Part shown: positions 17,752 to 25,773 of the stretch, piece after piece
How positions within the stretch are numbered: position 1 is the first letter of the stretch
Layout: every line of letters starts with the position of its first letter
Assembly: GCF_036688685.1 (NCBI RefSeq)
Contig: NZ_JAQQPS010000013.1
Coordinates: forward strand, 62,001-126,000
Source: JALYUM01 sp036688685
Lineage (GTDB): Bacteria > Pseudomonadota > Gammaproteobacteria > Burkholderiales > Burkholderiaceae_D
DNA length: 64,000 nt
Direction: 5' to 3'
Notes under the pieces: generated by a model
Database searches by the model: none
Told to the model about the DNA's origin: nothing
Seen by the model: the letters and a program-made list of their open reading frames with translations, nothing else
Made by a program: the position numbers and the translations under genes

Positions 17752-18201
17752 ATGACCACCGACTCGATTTCCGCAATGGACTTTTGCCTGCGCCTGGCCC
17801 GCGCCAATGCCGTGCTGATCCGCCGCTTCGACAGCGCGCTCGGCACCTATCACGGCATCAGCTTTGGCGATTTCCAGATCCTGAACCATCTGAATAACGC
17901 GCCGGAGGGCAAGCTGCGCCGGATCGACCTGGCCGAGCGGGTCGGCTTATCGGCCTCGGGCGTGACGCGCGCCCTGCTGCCGCTGGAAAAAATCGGCCTG
18001 GTCACCCGCGAGAGCGACCCGCGTGATGCCAGGGTGGGACTGGCGCTGATCACGGCCACCGGACGCGAGCTGGCGACCAACGCCACCGAGGTCGTGACCC
18101 TCGTCAGCCGCGAACTGACGCGCAGCGCGCCGCCCGCGCAACTGGCCAGCATGGCGGCCATACTGGGGGCGATGGCGGGCATTCACGCCGGCAATGCCTG
18201 A
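17752..18201 (+). CDS. MarR family transcriptional regulator
   Basis: This 149-residue protein has the winged-helix fold of MarR regulators: RRIDLAERVGLSASGVTRAL as the recognition helix region and the wing DPRDARVGLALIT. MarR proteins bind palindromic DNA as dimers and release it on binding phenolics or other ligands. It is read just after the rhlE terminator with GGAG upstream of the ATG at 17752. It is followed 50 bases later by hyi, which could be co-transcribed. Confidence 0.92.
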   Translation: MTTDSISAMDFCLRLARANAVLIRRFDSALGTYHGISFGDFQILNHLNNAPEGKLRRIDLAERVGLSASGVTRALLPLEKIGLVTRESDPRDARVGLALITATGRELATNATEVVTLVSRELTRSAPPAQLASMAAILGAMAGIHAGNA

Positions 18202-18251
18202 TAGCTGGATTGGCGTACCATGGCGGCTTCACTTTTTACGCTTCGTCCGCC

Positions 18252-19022
18252 ATGCCCAAATTTGCCGCCAACATCAGCATGCTATTCACGGAACTGCCTT
18301 TCATCGAACGCTTCGGCGCCGCGCGCGCCGCCGGCTTCGACGCGGTCGAATTCCTGTTTCCGTACGCGTTCGAGCCGGACCAGATCAGTGCCCGCCTGGA
18401 GCGCTTCGACCTGCAACTGGTGCTGCACAATATGCCGCCGGGCGACTGGGCCGCCGGCGAGCGCGGCATGGCGTGCGACCCGCGCCGCATCGGTGAATTC
18501 CAGGATAATGTGGGCCTGGCGCTCGATTACGCCGAAGAGCTCGGTGTGCCGCAACTGCATTGCCTGGCCGGTAAACTGCACGCGGCCGTCACCATGGAAC
18601 GCGCGCATGAAACCTGCGTCGCCAATCTGCGCTTCGCCGCCGCGCAGTGTCAGCAGCGCGGCATCAAGCTGCTGATCGAGCCCTTGAACAGGTTCGATGC
18701 GCCCGGCTACTTCCTGACCGGCACGCGCCAGGCGGCGGCCATCATCGCCGAAGTGGGTGCGCCGAATCTGTTCATGCAGTACGACATTTATCACATGCAG
18801 CGCATGGAGGGCAACCTGGCCGACACCTTGCGCGCCCAGCTGCCCCTGATTGGCCACATCCAGCTGGCCGATGTGCCGGGCCGGCATGAACCGGGCACCG
18901 GCGAAATCAATTTCCCCTTCCTGTTCCGACACCTGGACACGCTCGGCTACGACGGCTGGGTGGGCTGCGAATACACGCCGCTGGGCAACACAGTTGATGG
19001 GCTGGGCTGGCGGCCCTGGTAG
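18252..19022 (+). CDS. hyi: hydroxypyruvate isomerase
   Basis: This 256-residue TIM-barrel protein of the xylose-isomerase-like fold matches Hyi, with the conserved segments LLIEPLNRFDAPGYFL, MQYDIYHMQRMEG and GHIQLADVPGRHEPGTGE, which carry the metal-binding Glu/Asp/His residues. It interconverts hydroxypyruvate and tartronate semialdehyde in glyoxylate metabolism. No other glyoxylate-pathway gene (gcl, glxR) is adjacent, so the link to that route is by family only. Confidence 0.92.
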   Translation: MPKFAANISMLFTELPFIERFGAARAAGFDAVEFLFPYAFEPDQISARLERFDLQLVLHNMPPGDWAAGERGMACDPRRIGEFQDNVGLALDYAEELGVPQLHCLAGKLHAAVTMERAHETCVANLRFAAAQCQQRGIKLLIEPLNRFDAPGYFLTGTRQAAAIIAEVGAPNLFMQYDIYHMQRMEGNLADTLRAQLPLIGHIQLADVPGRHEPGTGEINFPFLFRHLDTLGYDGWVGCEYTPLGNTVDGLGWRPW

Positions 19023-19086
19023 AAATTCTTTACAAACAATCTCCCCCAATGCAGACTTGTGGTTCCATACACAGCAAGGGACTGCC

Positions 19087-19452
19087 ATGATTCACGGTTT
19101 GCGCACAGTAATCTATCCCGTCACCGAACTGAAAGCGGGGGCGGAGTGGTACACCCACGTGCTGGGCGTCGCGCCCTATTTCGACGAGCCGTATTACGTC
19201 GGCTTTGCCGTCGGCGGCTTCGAGCTGGGCCTCATCCCCGACGGCGAACCGGGCAGCAGCGGCGCCCTGGCCTACTGGGGCACGCCGGACGTGGCGGCCG
19301 AACTGGAACGACTGGTGGCGCTGGGCGCGACCATCGCAGCGCCGCTGCAGGACGTCGGCGAAGGGATCCGCACGGGCACCGTGGCCGATCCTTTCGGCAA
19401 CCTGTTCGGTGTGATCGAAAACCCACAGTTCGATTTGAGCAAAGTCAGGTAA
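19087..19452 (+). CDS. VOC family (glyoxalase/bleomycin-resistance-like) protein
   Basis: This 121-residue single-domain protein has the vicinal-oxygen-chelate beta-alpha-beta pattern, with VIYPVTELKAGAEWYTHVLG at the N-terminus and VADPFGNLFGVIENP at the C-terminus. VOC members include dioxygenases, glyoxalases and resistance proteins; the substrate here is unknown. It lies 64 bases after hyi on the same strand and may share its transcript. Confidence 0.88.
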   Translation: MIHGLRTVIYPVTELKAGAEWYTHVLGVAPYFDEPYYVGFAVGGFELGLIPDGEPGSSGALAYWGTPDVAAELERLVALGATIAAPLQDVGEGIRTGTVADPFGNLFGVIENPQFDLSKVR

Positions 19453-19536
19453 GCAGAAAATAGACAGGCCGCGCCGGGATTGTTCGACAGAATGGCTTGA
19501 TCCGGCGCCATTTCCTGGTAGCCAGAAAGGCTGCCA

Positions 19537-20385
19537 ATGCGCTCGCGTACCCTGTTCTTTTGCCTGTATCTGGTATTGCTGCTATCTGGTTGCGCCAGCA
19601 CGCAGCCGGTCAGCCTGGTTGAAGTGCGCGCTTTCGCGGATGCGTCTGCCAGCCTGGGCGGCTACGGTGAGCTGGCGCGCCGCTATCGCGACACCTACGA
19701 GCGCGAACAGCCCTACCTGCCCCCTGGCGCCGACCGCCAGGCGCGCGCCAACGATGCCAAACGCAAGCTGGTCTACAACGATTTTGTCAGCGTGCAAAGA
19801 GCCGTGGTGCTGTACATGCAGACGCTCAGCGCACTGGCCGGCGACGCCCGTTACGACCTCAGCCCCCGCATCGCCGAACTGGGCACAGGCCTGCAAGCGA
19901 ACACCGAGTCGGGCCTGACCCAGCGCCACATCAGTGCCTACACCGGCGTGACGCGCCTGCTGACGCGCCTGGCCGCATCCGGCTACCAGAACCGCAGCGT
20001 GGCGACCCTGGTGCGTGAGGGCGACGCCGACGTGCAAACCCTGCTGGAGGCGATGATCACCCTCACCCGCCTGTACAGCAAGACCTACGAGAACGAAAAG
20101 AAAACCGTGCTCGGCCTGTTCGAGATCGAACTGCCGATGGCGCCGCGCAATACCGAGCGGCTCTTGATGGTGCTGGCGCGGGTGCATTTCCTGAACAAGA
20201 GCGCCGAATTCAAGCTGCTCGACAAGCGCTACGACCTGGCCATGCAAGGCTTGAGCCGGGTGGCGCTGGGACACCAGAAGCTGCGCGACAACCTGCACCA
20301 ACTCACGCGCGACGATATCCGGCTGATGCTGGCCAACTATGCAGGCGACCTGCGCCAGATCCACGAAGGCCTGGTCGCCAACTGA
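19537..20385 (+). CDS. uncharacterised lipoprotein
   Basis: This 282-residue protein has a signal peptide ending in a lipobox (LLLSGC, lipidated Cys at residue 19) and an otherwise mainly helical sequence with no recognised domain. It is probably anchored facing the periplasm. It is followed 22 bases later by another unknown gene, and the two likely form an operon. No function is assigned. Confidence 0.75.
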   Translation: MRSRTLFFCLYLVLLLSGCASTQPVSLVEVRAFADASASLGGYGELARRYRDTYEREQPYLPPGADRQARANDAKRKLVYNDFVSVQRAVVLYMQTLSALAGDARYDLSPRIAELGTGLQANTESGLTQRHISAYTGVTRLLTRLAASGYQNRSVATLVREGDADVQTLLEAMITLTRLYSKTYENEKKTVLGLFEIELPMAPRNTERLLMVLARVHFLNKSAEFKLLDKRYDLAMQGLSRVALGHQKLRDNLHQLTRDDIRLMLANYAGDLRQIHEGLVAN

Positions 20386-20407
20386 GACGCCAACCGCGGG
20401 AGACATC

Positions 20408-20839
20408 ATGCGCACCGACCAACACGGCCTGTCCACCCCGACGCAAGTCGAAGCGCTGGCCGACCAGCTTTCGGCCTGTGCCGACCAGCTCCACGCGCGC
20501 CTGCAGGACGACGCGGCCGCGATTGCCGCCATGCCTGACGACAACCCGGCGCGGGCCCAGCGGCGCGCCGCCGCCAAGGTCATGCTCGATGCCGAACAAA
20601 CGCTGCGCCAGCGCGCCGACGGCCTGTACGCAGATGCCGCCGGCGCGCTCGTCGCCGGGCTCGGCGCACCCCAGCGGCACGTGATCGCACTGACGGCCGC
20701 GGCCGCAGAAAAAATCCGCAAGATCGCCCTGATCGGCGATGCGGCCGGCCTGGTGGCGGGCTTGCTGGCGCTGGTGGCCCTGGACACCATCCGGGTGCAG
20801 CTCGCCGCTGTCAAAGCCAATTTGCCGCCGAAGCAGTGA
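20408..20839 (+). CDS. uncharacterised helical protein
   Basis: This 143-residue protein is Ala-rich and helical with no signal peptide. One moderately hydrophobic segment near the C-terminus (IGDAAGLVAGLLALVALDTI) could be a membrane anchor. It is probably co-transcribed with the preceding lipoprotein gene (22-base gap, GGGAGA before the ATG). I do not recognise it. Confidence 0.65.
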   Translation: MRTDQHGLSTPTQVEALADQLSACADQLHARLQDDAAAIAAMPDDNPARAQRRAAAKVMLDAEQTLRQRADGLYADAAGALVAGLGAPQRHVIALTAAAAEKIRKIALIGDAAGLVAGLLALVALDTIRVQLAAVKANLPPKQ

Positions 20840-21066
20840 GGTCGTGCTTGTTCACCTGGCGGCGGCCGCGCTACACTGGTCGTTCGGTCAACCTCAAGGC
20901 GCATTCGAATATGCACCGCGCGGCCCACTCGCGCGCGCAAGTCAAATTCTCGATCAGGTCGCCCGGTCCCGATATAGATTGCCACGACGCCTGCAGAAGC
21001 CCCGGCTGTCGCCGCCAATTAGAAGAGGAGACCAGAAAGGCTTACGTCGTTACTGAAAACGGCATC

Positions 21067-21387
21067 ATGTTCAAGCACACGGACTGTGTGACGATCTGTC
21101 CCGTTGATTGTTTTTATGAAGGACAGAATTTCCTCGCAATTACTCCGGACGAATGTATCGATTGCGGCATGTGCGAGCCTGAATGCCCGATCAATGCGAT
21201 CAAGGCCAAGGATGCATTGGGGCCGGACGAACAGATATTTCTTGCGTTGAACAGGGAGTACGCCGCGCTGTGGCCGAACATCAATGCGGTCAAACCGCCG
21301 CTAGAAAGCGCAAAAGACTATGCGGGCCGGCCCAACAAGATCGATTTGTTGAGCAAGGAACCGGCCGGCCAGGGCATCGCCGTCTGA
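21067..21387 (+). CDS. FdxA-like 7Fe ferredoxin with altered start and missing cysteines
   Basis: The product resembles FdxA ferredoxins (VVTEN.., CPVDCFYEG, PDECIDCGMCEPECP). The four [4Fe-4S]-cluster cysteines and the later [3Fe-4S] cysteines are present. The FdxA homology begins further upstream, at about 21037. There a good AGGAG (21026-21030) sits six bases before an AAG where ATG is expected, and the two first cysteine codons (normally CIKC) read GGC and TTC. The first of these cysteines is a [3Fe-4S] ligand in the family. Translation may start at the ATG at 21067 (106 residues), or the locus may be decayed or mis-sequenced. Codon use is less GC-rich than in the neighbours. Confidence 0.7.
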   Translation: MFKHTDCVTICPVDCFYEGQNFLAITPDECIDCGMCEPECPINAIKAKDALGPDEQIFLALNREYAALWPNINAVKPPLESAKDYAGRPNKIDLLSKEPAGQGIAV

Positions 21388-21466
21388 AATTTTTGCGCTG
21401 CGTTGCGCGCGCGCTTACCGGCGCGTCGCGGTTATTTGCACACTTATCTGCAAATACAGGCGCGGC

Positions 21467-22387
21467 TCATTCCATGGCAGCCCTTACCGTTGCAGCCTCG
21501 GCCAGGATCCAGTCCCGTACCGCTGACAACGCATGACTCTCGGCGCCGCGCCGTTCCAGCAACCAATAGCCGTGATCGGTCGTCACCGGCGGCCGGCTGG
21601 TAGCGATTGCAAGCTGGCCATCGGCAAGCAAATTGCCGATCAGCGCCAAGCGCCCGAGCGCCACACCTTGTCCCGCAAGCGCCGCCTGGACTACCTGGTC
21701 GTATTGGTTGAAGAGCAGGCGCGCGTTTCTGGAAGGACCCGACTTGTGGCCGGCATCGCGCAGCCAGCTTTTCCACTGCAGCCAGGGCCGCGAACTGTCG
21801 TCATAATCGATCAGCACATGCCGATGCGACTGGGCGACATCCTCGATCGAGGTCACGTGCAGCGATGGATGCGCCACCGGGACCAGCGTCTCGCTGAACA
21901 GGCGGATGGCTCCAGCCGGCGCCGACGTGTCCGGGCAAAAGCGCAAGGCGAGATCCATGCCATCGCGTTCCAGGTCGGTGACGCGATTGGTGGCGGCGAC
22001 CCGCACATCAATATCGGGAACATTTCGCTGGAACGCGCTCAAGCGGGGCAGCAGCCATAACGACGTCACGCCGATGGTAGCCGTGATCGTGATGCACGGT
22101 CGATCGACGGGCGGGCGCAGGGCATCGATCACGGCGCGCAGCTGTCCGAGCATCGGATCGGCCGTGTGGAACAAATGTCGGCCTTCCGGAGTGAATTCGA
22201 TGCTGCGATACGAACGGACGAACAGGCGGCAGGCCAGTGCGTTCTCCAGTGCCTGGATCTGGCGGCTGACTGCGGACTGCACGATACACAGGTCTTGGGC
22301 GGCGAGCGTGATGCTCATGCGGCGGCCGACGGCAACGAAGGTGCGCAGCAGGTCGAGTGGCGGCAAATCGATCAGGCGGTTCGGCAT
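21467..22387 (-). CDS. LysR family transcriptional regulator (GcvA-like)
   Basis: This 306-residue regulator has an N-terminal winged HTH (SITLAAQDLCIVQSAVSRQI, then LENALACRLFVR) and a C-terminal LysR substrate-binding domain. It is divergent from a two-gene oxygenase/isomerase operon across 143 bases, the usual arrangement for a LysR activator and its target. The inducer is unknown. Confidence 0.93.
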   Translation of the reverse strand: MPNRLIDLPPLDLLRTFVAVGRRMSITLAAQDLCIVQSAVSRQIQALENALACRLFVRSYRSIEFTPEGRHLFHTADPMLGQLRAVIDALRPPVDRPCITITATIGVTSLWLLPRLSAFQRNVPDIDVRVAATNRVTDLERDGMDLALRFCPDTSAPAGAIRLFSETLVPVAHPSLHVTSIEDVAQSHRHVLIDYDDSSRPWLQWKSWLRDAGHKSGPSRNARLLFNQYDQVVQAALAGQGVALGRLALIGNLLADGQLAIATSRPPVTTDHGYWLLERRGAESHALSAVRDWILAEAATVRAAME

Positions 22388-22462
22388 ACGTCAAATACCC
22401 GGGTCGGATGGATGTTTCATCTTGCATGCCGGTTTGGCATGCGACGACGTGATTTTAACCGG

Positions 22463-22491
22463 TTGATATGCGTCAAGTGACGTTGTGTAAT
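22463..22491 (+). promoter_or_regulatory. promoter with internal dyad upstream of the oxygenase operon
   Basis: TTGATA (22463-22468) and TGTAAT (22486-22491) are 17 bases apart, a near-consensus sigma70 promoter. The spacer contains the inverted repeat CGTCA-AG-TGACG (22471-22482), a plausible operator. TTGATATGCGTCAA (22463-22476) also matches an FNR box at 9 of 10 positions, but its placement over the -35 would fit repression rather than activation. Confidence 0.55.
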
Positions 22492-22530
22492 AAAGACTCC
22501 AGTCCAGACCACACCTCCAAGGAGCAGCAC

Positions 22531-23367
22531 ATGCATTTGACACCTGCGAGTATCGATTCCGTCAGCGCGACACTCGAATATCTGCACCGTGCCGTCCCCA
22601 AGCCGGTCACCCACATGCTCGCCGGGGCGGATGGCCTCCTGCGGGAAACGGGCTGCTACGCGCCGATGGCGGTGACGATCCGCGATGGGCGCGCCAGGGC
22701 CGATGCGGCTACGCTCGATCGTGAAGGCTACCAGCTCTGCAACGCGCCCAGCGCGATGCGCTCTTTTGAGGCACGCGAAGAGATACAGGGCGTCTATTAT
22801 CGTGAGATGGAAGAGCTGGCCCGATCTGTCTGTGGCGCAAGCCGGGCCATCGTGTTCGATCATCTGGTGCGCCGGCGCACGTCGGGGGTGAATTCACCAT
22901 TCGGTGCACGCGACGGGCACCGTCCGAGTACCGCCACCCGGGTCCATTGCGATTTCACGGCAACATCGGCGCGCAGAAGGCTGGTACTGGAAATGGAAAC
23001 CCGCGGGATCGAGCGGGTCCGCCGTTTCGCCATCGTCAATTTGTGGCGCACGACGCGCATGCCGATCCTGGACGCGCCACTGGCCGTATGCGATACCCGT
23101 ACCGTCGATCCGGCGGACCTGGTCGCTGCGGACATTGTCTATCCGAACCGCACCGGCGAAGTCTTCGAAGTGCTGTACAACCCGGCCCACGCCTGGACCT
23201 ATTTCCATGGGATGCAGTTCGATGAGGTGCTGCTTTTCAAGCAATACGACTCGGCCATCGACATGCCATGCCATACGCCGCACGCGGCATTCACCCATCC
23301 GGCCACGCCGACCGATACGCCTCCCCGTGAGAGTATCGAGATCCGTTGCCTCCTCATCTTCGACTGA
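22531..23367 (+). CDS. CmcJ/NvfI-like 2-oxoglutarate/Fe(II)-dependent oxygenase
   Basis: This 278-residue protein resembles the CmcJ/NvfI/GA4-desaturase-like family (VNLWRTTRMPILDAPLAVCD; PHAAF; ESIEIR). The iron-binding facial triad looks intact: His139-x-Asp141 in VHCDFT and His251 in TPHAAF, with Arg272 in ESIEIR as the likely 2-oxoglutarate-binding arginine. Relatives catalyse methoxylation, desaturation or endoperoxide formation on secondary metabolites. AAGGAG lies 6-12 bases before the ATG at 22531. The gene is 15 bases from the isomerase-like gene and divergent from LysR. The substrate is unknown; a catabolic or detoxifying role on an aromatic compound is inference. Confidence 0.82.
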   Translation: MHLTPASIDSVSATLEYLHRAVPKPVTHMLAGADGLLRETGCYAPMAVTIRDGRARADAATLDREGYQLCNAPSAMRSFEAREEIQGVYYREMEELARSVCGASRAIVFDHLVRRRTSGVNSPFGARDGHRPSTATRVHCDFTATSARRRLVLEMETRGIERVRRFAIVNLWRTTRMPILDAPLAVCDTRTVDPADLVAADIVYPNRTGEVFEVLYNPAHAWTYFHGMQFDEVLLFKQYDSAIDMPCHTPHAAFTHPATPTDTPPRESIEIRCLLIFD

Positions 23368-23382
23368 CAGGATCCACGCTAA

Positions 23383-23994
23383 ATGAACATCATCGAATTC
23401 TGGTTCGATTTCGGCAGCAACTATAGTTACCTGAGCATGATGCGGATACGGCGCGCAGCGGCCGCTGCCAACCTGCGTGTCGAGCTGAAGCCGTTCATGC
23501 TCGGCCCGATCTTCAAGTCGCTCGGGTGGGAGACGTCGCCATTCGTGCTGCAGACGCTGAAAGGCGATTACGTATGGCGTGACATGCGCCGCCAGTGCGT
23601 GAAATACGGCTTGCGCTGGCAACGCCCATCCGTATTTCCCCGTAATGCGCTGCTTGCCGCGCGCATCGCGCTACAGGGCGAAGGCACGTCCTGGCTTGAA
23701 GGTTTCTGTGAACAGGTCATGCTGGCCAATTTCGCGGACGACCGCGAAATTGGCGACGAGGCGGTGCTGGCCGGGATTCTCGCCGGACTTGGCGCTGACA
23801 GTGCAGAGCTCATCGCGGCAGCTAAAACGGATGCGTGCAAGGCCGCGCTGCGTGCGCGCACAGCCGATGCCCAGGCCCGCGGCATCTTTGGCGCGCCCAT
23901 GTTTTTCGTTGGCGACGAGATGTTCTGGGGGAATGACCGTCTCGAAGATGCGATCGCTTACGCTGCGACAATGGTAACGGCGGCAGCAGCATGA
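23383..23994 (+). CDS. 2-hydroxychromene-2-carboxylate isomerase / DsbA-like kappa-GST family protein
   Basis: This 203-residue thioredoxin-fold protein starts with IEFWFDFGSNYSYLS, in which the Ser of the DFxSxYSYL motif replaces the DsbA cysteines and activates glutathione. It ends with GIFGAPMFFVGDEMFWGNDRL, both diagnostic of HCCA isomerases (NahD-like). These enzymes catalyse glutathione-dependent isomerisation in naphthalene breakdown, but many genomic homologues have other substrates. No naphthalene genes are nearby. It forms an operon with the 2-oxoglutarate oxygenase. Confidence 0.88.
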   Translation: MNIIEFWFDFGSNYSYLSMMRIRRAAAAANLRVELKPFMLGPIFKSLGWETSPFVLQTLKGDYVWRDMRRQCVKYGLRWQRPSVFPRNALLAARIALQGEGTSWLEGFCEQVMLANFADDREIGDEAVLAGILAGLGADSAELIAAAKTDACKAALRARTADAQARGIFGAPMFFVGDEMFWGNDRLEDAIAYAATMVTAAAA

Positions 23995-24538
23995 TTGCGT
24001 GCCGTGGCGCCAAGAAGACAATATATGTTCCGAGGCAACTCTCTTCGCTTGAGCAATCTCGTAAACAAAAGCCATCTATGTGCTTCTTCAAGTTCGACAG
24101 GCTGCGTACTGAAAACCTCTGGCGCTGAGAAAGGAAATGACCAAGTGCGGGATGCGGCGCCGCTGTATGTCAAACCTGAGGTTTCCATAGAGAGGACCGC
24201 TGCTGGCAACATAAGGCGACCTCTAAAGCCACATGGGCGGAATACTTATGCGCTGCAAGGGCATCGTGCGCGCCACCTTCGCGTTACACCTCAAAACTGC
24301 CAGCGACAACTTGCAACGGCTCGTCTTTTTGAAAGAACGAGGGTGCAGGCGTTCTAAACGGGGAACCGGGCATCATGCCTGAGGAAAACGGGCCCAAGAT
24401 GCTCGCAGATGCGTTGCAATCTTCCTGTCACTAACCTAAATGACCCCGGAAATCGACCGCGAATTCCGCAGCGGCCTCGACGACTGGTTCAATTTGTCAA
24501 ATGCGCTGTTGTTCGAGGTGGCCTCAAGCGGCGCTGAA
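23995..24538. other. gene-poor, lower-GC stretch with decayed remnants
   Basis: No convincing intact gene is present. The region is less GC-rich than its surroundings, and the short open frames lack recognisable motifs. A plus-strand frame ending near 24360 (about 24233-24360) reads RCKGIVRATFALHLKTASDN and then LQRLVFLKERG, faintly like the C-terminal tail of DDE transposases. This is too weak to call. The frame that opens at 24440 runs into the frameshifted VOC gene and may be unrelated leader. Confidence 0.5.
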
Positions 24539-24951
24539 ATGAAAATCGATGCATACGTGCAATTTGGTGGACGCGCTGCGGAAGCCGTCGCGTTTTATCA
24601 GGAACACCTGGGTCCAATCGTGATGCGGCCCATGCCGTTTCGCGGCACGCCCGGTTGCGACATGGTGCCGGAGGCATGGCAGGATAAATCATGCATGTTG
24701 CCATGGCGATCGGCGATTCGGTCCTGATGGGGTCGGACGGTATGCCCGGCCAGCCCCTGACCGGCATGCAAGCCTGTTCGCTGGCGCTGTCGGTCGACAG
24801 CAATGCCCAGGCCGAGCGCATTTTTGCGGCGCTCGCGCAGGACGGCACGGTGGAAATGCCGCTGGCGCCGAGTTTTTTTGCCGAGCGCTTCGGCATGGTG
24901 GTCGACCAGTTCGGTGCGTCCTGGATGGTGATCCGCGAAGCGCCGGCCTGA
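24539..24951 (+). pseudogene. PhnB-like VOC protein gene broken by a one-base frameshift
   Basis: The first half (MKIDAYVQFGGRAAEAVAFY to PEAWQDK) and the second half (MHVAMAIGDSVLMGSD to MVIREAPA) are in different frames. They join perfectly as ..WQDK-I-MHVAM.. if one A is added to the AAA at 24686-24688, which gives a normal PhnB/DUF3335-type VOC protein of about 138 residues. Either the gene is inactivated or the short A run was under-called in sequencing. Function is unknown beyond the fold. Confidence 0.82.
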
Positions 24952-24954
24952 CCG

Positions 24955-25692
24955 TCACATCATATGCTGGCCGCCATTGATGGCGAGCTGTGCGCCCGTG
25001 ACGAACCCGGCCAGATCCGAGGCCAGGTAAGCCACCAGCGCCGCCACCTCCTCGGGCGCACCGAGCCGCCCCACCGGGATGTGCGCCAGGCTGCTGGCCT
25101 CGCTGGCGTCGACGTTGCAGGCGAGGCAACCCGGCACGATGGTGTTGACCGTCACACCCTGGCGCGCCACTTCCAGCGCCAGCGCCCGGGTAAAGCCTTG
25201 CAGCGCCGCGTTGGCGGCAGCATGGTCGGGCGCCTGAATGGCGCCGGGCAAGGGCCAGGCCGGCCCGGCCGCGATCTGGATGATCCTGCCCCACTGGCGC
25301 GCCTGCATGACTGGCAGCACCTGATGGGTGAGGTGAAAAGCACCACCCAGCATCGCCCGGACCGCCTGCCAGCGGCGCGGCGTCAGGTCGCGCAGGCTGG
25401 CACCGCCAAGGTCCGGCAACATGGCGAGGTTGACCAGCACGTCGAGGCGGTCGCGGGCCACCAGCATTTTCTCGACCAGCGCGGCGCAGTCGGCCTCGGC
25501 GCCTGGGTCGGCGCAAATGCCGGAGAACGAAAAGCCGTCGTCGCGCTGGGCCGCAAGCCATGCTTCCGGCGTGCTCTGGTGTGGCGGATAGCTGGCCGTG
25601 ACCTGGAAGCCTTCTCGATGCAGGCGCCGGCAGACGGCGCTGCCCAGCGCGCTCATTCCATCGTTAACCAGGGCCACTTTGCGTTCGCTCAT
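24955..25692 (-). CDS. PhaB-like short-chain dehydrogenase that lacks the catalytic tetrad
   Basis: This 245-residue protein aligns along its whole length with acetoacetyl-CoA reductase PhaB (GFTRALALEVARQGVTVNTI; IPVGRLGAPEEVAALVAYL; INGGQHM). All four catalytic positions differ: Asn to Met114, Ser to Ala141/142, Tyr to His157 and Lys to Asn161. The nucleotide-binding TGGxGxxG reads NDGMSALG and NNAG reads NLAM. Reductase activity is therefore unlikely; a binding or regulatory role is inference. The ATG at 25692 has a GGAGAG site and gives PhaB length. It is divergent from the universal stress gene across a shared FNR box. Confidence 0.85.
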   Translation of the reverse strand: MSERKVALVNDGMSALGSAVCRRLHREGFQVTASYPPHQSTPEAWLAAQRDDGFSFSGICADPGAEADCAALVEKMLVARDRLDVLVNLAMLPDLGGASLRDLTPRRWQAVRAMLGGAFHLTHQVLPVMQARQWGRIIQIAAGPAWPLPGAIQAPDHAAANAALQGFTRALALEVARQGVTVNTIVPGCLACNVDASEASSLAHIPVGRLGAPEEVAALVAYLASDLAGFVTGAQLAINGGQHMM

Positions 25693-25718
25693 TTTCTCTC
25701 CGGAAAAATCGACAGGTG

Positions 25719-25740
25719 GATGGCTTGCGCGCAAGCCATC
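25719..25740. promoter_or_regulatory. 22-bp perfect palindrome in the leader of the PhaB-like gene
   Basis: Positions 25719-25729 (GATGGCTTGCG) are perfectly complementary to 25730-25740, so the 22 bases form an uninterrupted palindrome. It lies between the inferred start site and the ATG of the PhaB-like gene. It could be an operator or, in RNA, a hairpin near the ribosome site. Confidence 0.6.
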
Positions 25741-25773
25741 TGCACGAGTCTACGGACAAGACGCAATCGAAGT

